A DNA stretch of 64,000 nt from Ipomoea triloba (taxonomy: Eukaryota > Streptophyta > Magnoliopsida > Solanales > Convolvulaceae), in assembly GCF_003576645.1 (NCBI RefSeq), contig NC_044916.1, positions 23,075,260 through 23,139,259 on the forward strand, read 5' to 3'. The first letter of the stretch is position 1. Every line of letters starts with the position of its first letter. The notes under the pieces are model-generated. The model did not search any database and was not told the DNA's origin. It saw nothing but the letters and a program-made list of their open reading frames with translations. Shown piece by piece: positions 10,090 through 20,359 of this stretch. A program made the translations under genes and the position numbers.

Positions 10090-11476
10090 AATGTACAAAG
10101 TGAGGTTGGTTGCAAAAGGGTATACACAGACCATAGGCTTGAATTATTTGAACACTTTCAGTCCGGTTGCAAAGGTGACTACGATTCGTGTTTTTTTTGT
10201 TGTTACTGCTATGAAAGGTTGGCATTTACATCAACTTGATGTAAATAATGCTTTTTTGCATGGGTATTTAGATGAAGAAGTTTATATGACTTTGTCACCC
10301 GGAGTATAAACTGAGAAGCCAGGAAAAGTTTGCAAGCTAGTTAAGTTTTTATATAGGTTAAGGCAAGCTAGCAGACAGTGGAATGCAAAGTTGACCGCAG
10401 AATTGCTTGCCCAAGGTTTTTCACAGGCTTCTTCGGATCATACTTTGTTTACTAAAGGTTCAGACTTTTATTGCATTATTGGTCTATGTAGATAACATTG
10501 TGGTTGCTAGCAGTGATATTGAACAGATTCAGGCAGTTAAATCTCATTTGGATTCAGTATTCCATATTAAGGACTTGGGGCTTTTAAAGTTTTTTTGGGG
10601 TCTCGAAGTAGCACGTAGCTCTCGTGGGATCAATATTTGTCAACGTAAGTACGCTTTAGAATTGCTTGAAGAAACAGGTTTTCTGTGTTGTAAACCAGGT
10701 CATAGTCTCATGGTTGTTTCTTCTAAACTTCTCCATGATGATAGCCATCTTCTTAGTGACGCAACCCTTTTTAGAAGAATTATAGGGAAGTTGTATTTAA
10801 CGATCACACGCCCAGATATCACTTATGTCATGCAACAACTCTCTCAGTTTGTCGGTGCACCTACAGAGGTACATCTTAAGGCGATTCATAGAGTGCTTCG
10901 ATATATTAAAAAATCTCCAGGCCAAGGTATTTTTTTCACCGAATCCAATTTTTCAATTGAAAGGGTTTTTCAGATTTAGATTGGGCTACCTGTCCTAAAA
11001 CAAGGACATATGTTATTAGTTATTGTGTATTTCTTGGAGATTCTTTAGTTTCTTGGAAGTCGAAGAAACAGCAAACTGTCTCTCGTTCATCATCTGAGGC
11101 GGAGTATAGAGCACTTGCTACCACAAGCTGTGAGATACAATGGTTGCTCTTCTTGCTTGATGATCTTGATATTGTGCCATCAACCTCTTCGGTTTTGTTT
11201 TCTGATAGTTAGTCTGCTCTCGCAATTGCTGAAAATACTATGTTTCATGAGCGAACCAAACATATCGGTGTTGATTGTCGCTTCGTTCGTGAGCGCATTT
11301 AAAATGGAATTTTAAAGGTGTTGCATGTTTCAAGTTCCAATCAACTTGCAGACTTCTTTACTAAACCTCACGCTCCAGCTGTTTTTAACAAGTTCAAGTC
11401 CAAGCTCGGCATACATTCTATCTATGATCCAGCTTGCGGGGATATTGAAGCAGCATGTGAATTGACTACTTCTTGA
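10090..11476 (+). pseudogene. Ty1/copia pol remnant, reverse transcriptase and RNase H (right half of split element)
   Basis: The reading continues the reverse transcriptase begun at 1-979: [26 protein letters not shown] (active-site YVDD has become YVDN), RPDITY. RNase H follows with SSSEAEYRALA, HERTKHI and NQLADFFTK. Breaks: a stop near 10,307, a frame change near 10,460, another near 10,950, and stops near 11,211 and 11,299. The final stop is at 11,474. A possible short 3' LTR begins with TGTTAG at 11,512 and could run to about 11,640, but its 5' partner is outside the window, so this is unverified. Confidence 0.88.
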
Positions 11477-11640
11477 TTTTTTAATTAATTTAAATTATTA
11501 TTTTTGTTTTGTGTTAGTCTAGCACCAAAGTAGCATGGAGTTAGTTGTAGCCTGATCTATTTATTTTGGCTTTGTTTAGTCTTTGTAAATCATCAGAGAA
11601 TTCACGAATAATATTTTTTCTTTCCCTTCTTCCTTTGTCA

Positions 11641-12040
11641 TTTTATATTAATTACATATAATATTTTTCTAAAAAATGTAACTTAAAAACTAAAACAATA
11701 ATACTATATTTATAAAACAAAAAACAAAAAAAAAAAAACAATGCAATCCATGCTCCTTATAACATTTTTTCGAATAAATGTAACGACATAAAAACTAAAA
11801 AATCAATGTAATTCACGTGGTTTAAAATCCATACATAACATGCCCTCCTTAGATACATATAACATGGCCTCACCGAGAGCATGTTATGTAAATATTGGTT
11901 AAAAAAAAGAACACAGAAAGAACTTCAATGTTTAATGCAAATAGAATGGGAAAACAATTATAGCTACATGTCATGCATGCCTTTCAAATGAAACTGGGAT
12001 GTGCAAAACATGCATGTGAACGTCCTCAATCTGTGTCTAT
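11641..12040. other. AT-rich intergenic DNA
   Basis: No coding or transposon signature is recognised. Two CATGCATG (RY-type) motifs lie near 11,973 and 12,010. Confidence 0.5.
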
Positions 12041-12044
12041 GTGC

Positions 12045-12195
12045 TATAAAAGCTTCACGTATAGAGCTACCCAGTGCCAAATTACTCTATCATTTGCATA
12101 TATATATTTCTGACTTATTTTTCTACATCTAAGAAGCACTGCTTCAAAGTTCACCATGCTCTTTCCTCAATACAGTGAATATAATGCAGGTAAGC
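12045..12195 (+). promoter_or_regulatory. Possible orphan promoter and first exon
   Basis: TATAAAA at 12,045 is followed by a leader of about 100 bp. ATG at 12,156 sits in a fair context (TTCACCATGC) and opens 11 codons (MLFPQYSEYNA) that run into a good donor site GCAG|GTAAGC at 12,189/12,190. I find no downstream exon that I can recognise; an AT microsatellite follows. It may be a broken gene end, a gene fragment or chance. Confidence 0.25.
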
Positions 12196-12256
12196 TACAT
12201 TGATTACCCTACATATACATGCATGTGTGACCAATAATTTCCATTTCGTCAGAAAG

Positions 12257-12321
<65 letters not shown>
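12257..12321. repeat. (AT)n microsatellite
   Basis: More than 30 consecutive AT dinucleotides. Confidence 0.98.
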
Positions 12322-12322
<1 letters not shown>

Positions 12323-12329
12323 TTATGCA

Positions 12330-15130
12330 CTACAAAGACAGTAACTTTAATTTGCCCCTTACATTATCATGATAGATTTTCTGTACAGTGTACTATGAGT
12401 TCAAAGTGCATTCTAAGTTGAGAAGTTTCTTCAAGTCATTCAAGATTTCAAATCATGATGAGAACTTTTACAACATGCATAATATATGTAGCAAAGAAGG
12501 AAACAAATAAAATAGAATGACAAGAATTAATAAAGGACAAAGACTCTTTAATTATACAAAACACAGAGAATGACTAAAAGAACCAACTAAATTTTTTCTG
12601 CTTAGTGTTAATGCAAATTCATTCTTTAAAACAAAAACTCAAAAACAAATTTCATCATATTTGAAAACAAAAACCCTAAAGAATTTTCAAAAAAAAAAAA
12701 TTAACACGGACCTGCAGTGGCGTGGCAGGCGGCGACACAGTGGGCGGCGACGCAATGGTCGCTACGATAGGTTTTACAATAGTCGCTGGGATGTAGTAGA
12801 ATTAGGACAGGTGGTTTTGGACTCTCTATTTAGGTATTTATTATCCTTATATTTCAAAAAAAAATAGAAGTAACTACGTATTTATTATTATGTATTTATT
12901 TACGTATTCTTTTCGTATTCTCTTCGTAGAATGTACCGTATTCGAATTTGAAACAAATATTATAAAAGATAAAAATGCATGTTAAAAAGGTAAACATGCA
13001 CCCTACATTGTAGTTTTTCCCATATTTATATCCCAATAATATCCGTCCTATTTTTGTATCCCACCCAAAAAACAGGCATAACCGGCGAAACCCCCCCAAA
13101 GGAGTGGGATGATCTTGCGGTCATCAGGAAATTGTCTAACAATCTTTCGGAAAAGCTAAGTATTTCGGTTTTAGAACAAATATCTATACATGCATGCATA
13201 TATTTATGGTTATGTGCAAATGATTATATATTTCATTATTTCCCTAAAATCTATCTTTTATCAAATAATTGTGTCAACTTGGAGGGTGTGGTTAAGTGAA
13301 AATGACTCATTCATCCTTAATCAAAAGAGGGTTCGATCCTTGACTTTGGGTATGGAACAGTGCGAGGGGATTGGTCAAAAGATAAATTTTCACTACGGCT
13401 ACTATTTAAGAGGAAGATATATGCCAATATGTAATTCCATTTAATTGATGTCAGATTTTGAGAATTTGTTTGAAACATAGTTTATTGTCACATGTTACGT
13501 TGCTCTCTTATGCTTCATGGCTATGTGAACCGTCATTAAAAAAAAACATCTATTAATTAGCTCTTATTGATAACAATTATTTTCTATAGGTCATAAATGT
13601 TAAAATTTATCTCACATTTCATAATTTGAGAATTTATTTAACTATTTTTCCTAAATTATAATTAAAAATGAATGAGTTGTGGCTGGTATATGTATAGATA
13701 AAAAGAATGTTCGGTAAAATTATAGAATATTTCCATCCTCAGGGGAACAAATTTTATCTAATATTTGATTGTCAAAAAAAAAAAAATTTATCTAATATTT
13801 GGGGCTCAGAGAATATACATTTATTTTATATTTTCACCTCTTGGCATGAAAATAATTTTTTTTATTCATTGACTTTTATGAATTGGTCAAGCTCACATAA
13901 TATTAAAACATGAATCTACTTATTAATAAATATAAAGAAAAAAATAACCAATCAAATATATGAACATAAGGTGGTAAAATAAGAAGAAAAAATGCAATAT
14001 TACTTTATGCATTAATACTTTACGTGACTTAATATAGGATATAATAAAACTAAATGTGTCATTTAATTTATATTAAATTTTACATCAAATGTATGCAGAG
14101 GACATATTATATTAGAACCTGCACACTTAAAGTCTAGCTTAAATGTGCTCAACTACATAAAAGCTGTTGGAACTAATTGATAAGCAAGCCACACTCTGAT
14201 GGATAGGGTACACTATAGGGCGCAACCGACTGATTACATGTTGACCGATCGGATCCACTCTTTAACAAGTGATTGGAATCATGGGTTCGAGACTGGGGCG
14301 CGCTGATAGCAAGTCCAAAAAATTATTGGGCTATACAGGCAAGGGTCGTAGGCCCCACAACCCTGCAACGGCAAGAATGAGCATCTTGGTCCTATTCTTA
14401 GTATAATTGGATTGAGCTTCTTATTCATAATGTAACAAGGACTCACAGTATGAGGCAACTTAAACATTAGTTTCATTTTAGGCTCGAAATCCACTCGTAT
14501 ACATATTCCCTCCCAATGGATAAAACATATTCAACTTTTTTCATTATAATAGACTTAATTATTGTCTCGATATTCCTTTATACTTGTTATTTTAACGGTT
14601 GTTTGGATTACTAGCCAAAAATCATAAAGTCAACACCCTCCAATATTATACGGAGTATTATTTTATCTCTTCACAATTTAATAATTGGGTAAGTTATAAA
14701 CATGCAAGTCATAATAAACTTGTACTATATAAGTTTCCTAACGCGTGGTGTTGGAGATGTTTAAGAAAGAATAAACAATTTCATATAGCACAGCCACACG
14801 GCCAACAACTAATCGTGATGGAGACATGCCTGCTGTATTTTTTTATTTTTTATTTTTTTTTGAGATTTGTGTATGTTGTTTGTTTTATCTCTGACGCAAG
14901 CGACGTCGTATTCGTTAGTCATTATATTCATGTGTTTCCAGTTTCTGCAACAATTTGAACCCATATCTTTAAGCTTTAATATACTTGTTTAATTAGTATC
15001 GTACTGCCCACGAAAACACCTTCATGTTTATATTTTTTAAAAAGTTTTGGTGCTCGTATCAATAATTTATGTTTACTGCATACGTAAGTATGTAACTGGG
15101 TGTTCATAACTGATAGCTGCAATTATATAT
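12330..15130. other. AT-rich intergenic DNA without recognisable genes
   Basis: Only short incidental frames occur. A GC-richer patch at 12,712-12,800 repeats GGCGGCGAC. Two spots resemble tRNA-type B boxes (GGTTCGATCC near 13,330 and GGGTTCGAGACTGG near 14,282) and could be worn SINEs, but I cannot delimit them. Confidence 0.5.
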
Positions 15131-15138
15131 ATGTTTGA

Positions 15139-15170
15139 CTAGCTATTTACTCGTTTTGCGCAAATTGCGC
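15139..15170 (-). mobile_element. Helitron-like 3' terminus
   Basis: On the minus strand a hairpin with 6-bp arms (GCGCAA-A-TTGCGC, 15,158-15,170) is followed after 15 nt by CTAG at 15,139-15,142. This is the terminal structure of plant Helitrons, though the spacer is slightly long. The 5' end was not found. Confidence 0.45.
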
Positions 15171-15248
15171 GCCCAACGCTAATACTTTATAAATTTTAAA
15201 ATATTGTTTAATAAATATCAATACACATAAATATTATATATATATTGA

Positions 15249-15275
15249 CTAGTATTTTCATCCGTGCGATGCACG
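15249..15275 (-). mobile_element. Helitron-like 3' terminus
   Basis: On the minus strand CGTGC-ATC-GCACG (15,263-15,275) is followed after 10 nt by CTAG (15,249-15,252) and then T or A, the standard Helitron arrangement. It lies 100 bp from a second such end, so the two are probably nested or relics. The 5' end was not found. Confidence 0.55.
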
Positions 15276-15279
15276 AAAT

Positions 15280-16245
15280 AATGAATTTGTTATAAGTGGA
15301 TTGAGGAAAGAAGGAAAATGTATAACTGCATTTTATACAAAAGAAAATAGGCGTGTAGGCTATTAGAAAAATAAATTTGCTCACCATTAAATTTCTAATG
15401 AACTAGATTAAATGTTGAAGAACAAATCGTTGTTTGTAATACCGACTCATTTTCTTAAAAAAAAAACATAAAAAGATTAGTATTTAGACGATTCTTATAG
15501 AATGATTCGTACTTTAAATACACAACTATGAATGCATCTTCTATTTGAAATATTAAATCTTATATATTAATTGCATATATATTATTTGGTTTGTTAATTA
15601 ATCACTGCAATATTTTTGAGAAATAATAAATCAAATAAGTACATAATAATTAACACATTAATTTGAGTAAATCAATAATTTAAAACAACAAATAAATCAA
15701 AATTTGTATATAATAAAATGTAAAGTTTATTACAAATAATTTAAATTTGAGTTGTATTACCATTTTTAGGCATATTAATAGGTGTTCTTGGAGAGCAAAC
15801 CATAAATTCACCGTACAATGCTCCAATACCAGCCATTGCAATTATTTATATCCAAGGAAGAAAAATTACAAATTGCATTTTATTTAAATAAAATAGTTAT
15901 GTACGCTATTGAGATAACAAATTTGCTTACAATTAAACTGAGATTAGCTTGACTAAATGCTAGTGCATCAACAGCTGGTTCTAAAGCCGGCTGAGCATTA
16001 TCAAAGAACATATTTGGTTGGAGCAACGAGTCTTGTTTATTATTTTGATTACACAATGACTCGTTTTCTTAAAAAATAAAATGTTTGAGTTAAATCAATT
16101 ATCAATGAATGACTCGCAATTAAATAAATAACGAAGAATTCATTCAGTAATAAACATTTCATTTTATAAGTTTATTAGATATTTATTACTTAATCATTTT
16201 TATTCAACAATTTTCAATTACATATTATATTCAAGATGAACATAG
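15280..16245. other. AT-rich DNA, possibly Helitron interior
   Basis: No coding signal. It may be the body of one or both minus-strand Helitron-like elements whose 3' ends lie at 15,139 and 15,249. Confidence 0.35.
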
Positions 16246-16247
16246 CT

Positions 16248-16460
16248 GCCAAAGACCTTGTGGTCTAGTGGCACCAGTGTCTCGGTTTACTCCAACATAG
16301 ATGATGGGAGTGGGTTTGAGCCTCAGTGGAGGCAACTGTTTTCATTTGGTCATTTTCTTTTCGTTCTCCTACTCAGTGGAGGCAATTTCATTTGGTCATT
16401 TTCGTTCTCCTGCTCTGGGTGTCTCAATTTGAGAAACCCTAATCTTTTTTAACTTGTAAT
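16248..16460 (+). mobile_element. SINE (tRNA-derived), 3' end unclear
   Basis: It begins GCCAAAGACCTTG and carries an A box TGGTCTAGTGGC (16,261-16,272) and a B box GGGTTTGAGCCTC (16,312-16,324) about 40 bp apart, as in RNA polymerase III promoters. The same 12-base A box and 5' leader occur, inverted, at 37,080-37,104. No poly(A) tail is clear. Confidence 0.6.
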
Positions 16461-16619
16461 CTCTCTCAAATAATTTAAAATCCGCGTTTCTCAAATTTTT
16501 AACTTGTAATCTCTCACAGATAATTTAAGATCCGTGTTTCTCAGTTTGAGAAACCCTAGTCCGAATTTGGTCCAGTCTCCGGAACACGGATGCGTGTAGG
16601 AAAGAATATATTGTATTAG

Positions 16620-17126
16620 AAATTGTATTTGAGTAGGCTAGTAGTAGTTTCAATCAAGGTAGGTATAGTATGACTTGCCAGAATATGATCTCGAACATGA
16701 ACCAGATCAAAACGAAGGGTAGCCAAGGCAAACACCATGAAGAACTCTTCACATTGCTTTACATGACCATCAACAGTCTTCTCATGCGATATCAGGTTAT
16801 TGAATTCAAGTCTCTTTGAACATCATTAGTGTAAAGAGACTTGCTTTATTCCAAAAATCATAGCAAGTTTCATATGACTTGTAAATGTTATGGAGTTTGG
16901 GATCAATTGACTGCCATAACATATTGCAGAATAAGGCATCCACTTTCTCCCATTCACCTTTGTTTTCTGCAATTTCCTCAACCTTCGTGTCTAGATGGGT
17001 AGGCATACCTTGGCCTTTGAACCAAAGTTTCACCGATGTAACCCAAGATGCATAATTTTCACTCCCAACCAACTTATCTATGGTAATAGTCGTAAAAGAG
17101 GTAAGAGTAGTTGAAGATGATACCAT
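16620..17126 (-). pseudogene. Copia-type gag (UBN2-like) remnant
   Basis: On the minus strand from 17,126: ITIDKLVGSENYASWVTSVK and FWNKASLFTL, typical of copia gag polyproteins. The frame breaks near 16,806-16,830. Then, in another frame, VRDHILASHTIPTLIE appears near 16,620-16,700, also a conserved gag segment. The rest of the element is missing. An LTR and primer site lie upstream at 17,452-17,672. Confidence 0.8.
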
Positions 17127-17451
17127 AATGACGAGTAGGAAGAAAAACACACACTATTCTAGACTCTGACGACAGCGACCGGTGGCCAGTAGTGGTGACT
17201 AGCGAAAATAAGAATCTAAGAACATAGGCAGCGGCGTCTTTAACGGAGATTTGACCGGAAAACAGTGGAGGTTCTCGGCGACGGCAGTAGACGATGATCA
17301 AATTTCAGCCCTAGGCTCGCAATGAGGCTCAAAGTAGGCCTGTGGTGTTGGTTTGGGAGAAAAACCACTAGGCAGATGTCGAAACGAGAGAAAGAGTCGC
17401 GGCACTCTGGTGGCGGCAATGATCGGGAAAGAAAAGGGGTATTTAAGGTTT

Positions 17452-17672
17452 ATGCTCTAATATCATGTTAAGATGTGAGAGAATAAAGTATTCATATATT
17501 TCACACCCTCCAAGAACTGTACATACAACCACTATTTATACATGAATAATCTATCAACCTAAAAGGTTGTTAAACGAGCTTAGGGTTTCAACACATACCA
17601 CTAACAGATGCTCATAGAGTTACAGTCTCACAAAGTCACTCAGTCATAGACAGTAAGGACAACATTACAACA
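17452..17672 (-). repeat. Copia 5' LTR (about 205 bp) with primer-binding site
   Basis: A degenerate initiator-Met primer site (minus strand GATATTAGAGC, 17,452-17,464) abuts an LTR end, TG at 17,466 on the plus strand. The other LTR end is approximate (CA at 17,663 or 17,671). Orientation and distance fit the gag remnant at 16,620-17,126. Confidence 0.6.
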
Positions 17673-18150
17673 ATAATAAGTAACTAATTACTAATTACTA
17701 ATTACTAATTACTTAGAAAATATAAATTACTAATTACTAAATATTATTTACTTATCAATTACTTGGAGCAGTGGATAGATTAATTATCTATATCTATTAT
17801 AGTACTGCCATCGGAAAAGGGAGAAGGAAGATCGATCAGAAACACTGATTAGTGCTGCTAGAGTCAAAAGTGATAATTTCAACCATATGCAGAGCTTGTC
17901 CCAAGTGAAACATGCGCATCAATCTCAACCACTGATCTAATCCAGATCAACTGCCCAGAATGAAGAAAAGTAAAAAAAAAAAATGTGGTGGCATTTTGAT
18001 AATTTTTTCTAACTTTGAAGTGCACAAGTCTTGTTACTTAGTTCTACAAGTTTGAATCAATGCGTGTATACCTTTGAACCTACGGGTGCATAACTTTGAA
18101 TGTATGGGTGCATCATTTTAAACTTTGAGCTGCATAACTTTGAACCTTCA
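17673..18150. other. Intergenic DNA with short ACTAATT repeats
   Basis: A small tandem run of ACTAATT units at about 17,683-17,715. Otherwise nothing is recognised. Confidence 0.5.
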
Positions 18151-18152
18151 GG

Positions 18153-18304
18153 TGCATGTTGTTGTGCTTTCTAGTGCACATTGTTGTGTCTTCAAGTGCA
18201 TATTGTTGTGTCTTCGAGTACATATTGTTGTGTCTTGGGTGACCATTGTTGTGCCTTCATGTGCATATTGTTGTGCCTTCATGTGCATATTATTGTGCCT
18301 TCGG
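18153..18304 (+). repeat. 22-bp minisatellite, about 7 units
   Basis: Units follow TGCATATTGTTGTGCCTTCATG with mild divergence. Looser related text (GTGCATAACTTTGAA) precedes it from about 18,060. Confidence 0.9.
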
Positions 18305-18969
18305 AAGGAGAGGTTAATCATATATCTCCTTTCAAAATTAGAATTACACCTTTAGAAGGAGTGCGTTCCTTCCAATTCGGAAGGAGGGATTATTCTTTGG
18401 GTGCATGAGTCCACTTTCAGAAATAGTGTACTCTTCCGATCTGGAATGAGAGATTGTTCTTAAGTGCATAATTTTTGTTTTTTAGGTGTATAAGTTTGTT
18501 CTTCAAGCGCGATTTTTTATTATTTAGAATCCCTTCGCACCTGGGAGCTTCTGTGCACCTGATCTCATCCCTACACACTGTTAATAATTTTTTGAATATC
18601 AATAGAGACTTTCTAAAAATATGGATAGAATGCCTACAAACTTATAAATACTCTTTAAAGGTTTGAATTGAATACCAATAGACGTTTTATTTAAAGACTC
18701 TATAAAAGCCTAGATTGAATAACACCAGATTCTTAAAGTCTTTGAACGATTTTAAAAGTCCATACAAATCCAAATTGAGTGCACTCCCCTTAGTTAAGCT
18801 TTACCAACTCATCCATACAAATCTAGATTGGATACACCTCTCATAGTTAAGTTTTAACAACTCATCAACTGTCATTAATATCGCATTAAGAAAACTTAAT
18901 TTATTTTAATATTAAAATGGTTAGAACATGATTATTATTTTAAATTATAACTATCTACAATAATACTTA
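18305..18969. other. Intergenic DNA
   Basis: No gene is recognised. It contains small direct repeats, for example CATACAAATC-AGATTG near 18,760 and 18,815. Confidence 0.5.
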
Positions 18970-19501
18970 AATACCCAATATAGTTATCGACTATAATGAT
19001 TTTACTCAATTTAGTCCAAAATGACTTTTTGTGCTCAATTTAGTCCTCGACTTTGATTGTTTTACACAATTTACTCCTTTGTTAAAATTATGTTACTTGA
19101 CTATTATAAATAGGATCGTAATAGTGATTTCTCATCCTTCATCCCATTTGGGATGATTCCTTCTTCTTCCCCTTATTAAGATCCATGCAGAAATGTAAAT
19201 TTTCGTACCCAAATCAAGTTCAACCCTAAATAAATAAATTAGAGTAAATAATAAATATTTGGGTATAGAGATTTACATTCTGTGTGGATCTTAATATGGG
19301 GAAGAAGAAGGAATCATCCAAAATGGGACGAAAGATGAAAAATTACTATTAGGACCCTATTTCTAATCGTCAACTAACATAATTTTTAATAAAGGACTAA
19401 ATTGTGTAAAATCATCAAAGTCAAGCACTAAATTGAGTACAAAAAATTATTTAGGACTAAATTGAGTAAAATCACTATAATCGATGATTATATTGAGTAT
19501 T
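18970..19501. mobile_element. Long-hairpin (foldback) MITE, about 530 bp
   Basis: Two arms of roughly 230 bp are near-reverse complements. The ends AATACCCAATATAG and its inverse TATATTGAGTATT pair, and CTTCTTCTTCCCC near 19,160 pairs with GGGGAAGAAGAAG near 19,299. The loop is about 45 bp around 19,215-19,260. No clear target duplication. Transcription would give a long double-stranded RNA. Confidence 0.8.
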
Positions 19502-20045
19502 AACTCATAGTTATATCTACTACTACTTTTATCACAAGATTGAAAATAGTTATTCCGTATCTTTATTTTTTATTAATTAATTCTCATATTTTAAAATAAT
19601 ATTAATTAATTAATTATTTAGTTGTTATATTGGACATTAATTTAATCTAGGTATTATAACCAGTATATAAAACGAAATAAAAATTTTTGGTGAAAATAGG
19701 AAGTAATAATATGGATATGTGAAAATCATAAAACTCGAATGGCAAGAACGAAATAACATAAAAGGAGTCGTCCATTTAAGAAATGTGTTTGAAGTTTGTG
19801 TTCTCAGCCTCTGAATCTGCAAAGTGCGAAGTGGGAAAAACGCGAAGACGGGTAGGAAGGATTGTGATTTGTGAGTTCCTTGAAGAAATGGCATGTTTCC
19901 CGTTTGAACTTCTCCAAAGGGTCCCCTCCTTTTTCCCCTTCTGTCTTCACGCCAATCCCTCTTTTCTCTGACCCCTCAAAAAGCATAAAGAAAAAGCAAA
20001 GGAGGAGAGGAAGAAGGAGACAATCCCACTCCCAAACCCACCCTC

Positions 20046-20060
20046 TCTCTCTCTCGCTCA
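20046..20060 (+). promoter_or_regulatory. CT-rich stretch in the likely promoter/5' leader of the BRCT gene
   Basis: A run of CTCTCTCTCTCTCG lies in a pyrimidine-rich zone (20,040-20,290) before the start codon, as is common in plant core promoters and leaders. TTCTAATACAG ending at 20,300 looks like a splice acceptor with a branch site, so the leader may contain an intron. The transcription start was not determined. Confidence 0.35.
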
Positions 20061-20359
20061 TTTTCATCATTCCAAAAAATCCTTCTTTGTTTACATTATC
20101 TTCTTTCCCGTTTGCTCACTTGTATGAAACAATTGCCAAGATTCGAACTGGAAAGATCCTTGAAATCTTCAACATCTAACCCATTCTTCCAAATCTTTAC
20201 TTTTTCCCCTCGAATCCTGTATATTCAATTCATTCTTTCTCCTTTTTCTTTTCCTCATAAACCCTTTTCCTTGTCTGTTCCCATTCTTTTCTAATACAGG
20301 CGCATATATAGAGTCAGAAACACAGTATGCGGGTCTGTTATTGGATGGGGTGAGTTGAG

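Noticed and set aside
10024..10239. 71-codon frame at the gypsy/copia junction
   Set aside because: It starts inside the LTR and crosses the insertion boundary; the real copia frame is the neighbouring one.
13330..13350. tRNA gene suggested by GGTTCGATCC
   Set aside because: No acceptor stem, anticodon arm or full cloverleaf could be formed; at best a worn SINE B box.
14879..14958. Membrane-protein-like hydrophobic frame end near 14,820-14,958
   Set aside because: It is a translated T-rich tract, with no start context and no homology that I recognise.
16806..17150. Treating the gag fragment as a host gene
   Set aside because: Copia gag motifs, an upstream primer-binding site and an LTR show it is a retrotransposon remnant.
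17673..20359. CRISPR-like or regularly interspaced array in the minisatellite zone
   Set aside because: The 22-bp units are head-to-tail without spacers, and the genome is plant nuclear.
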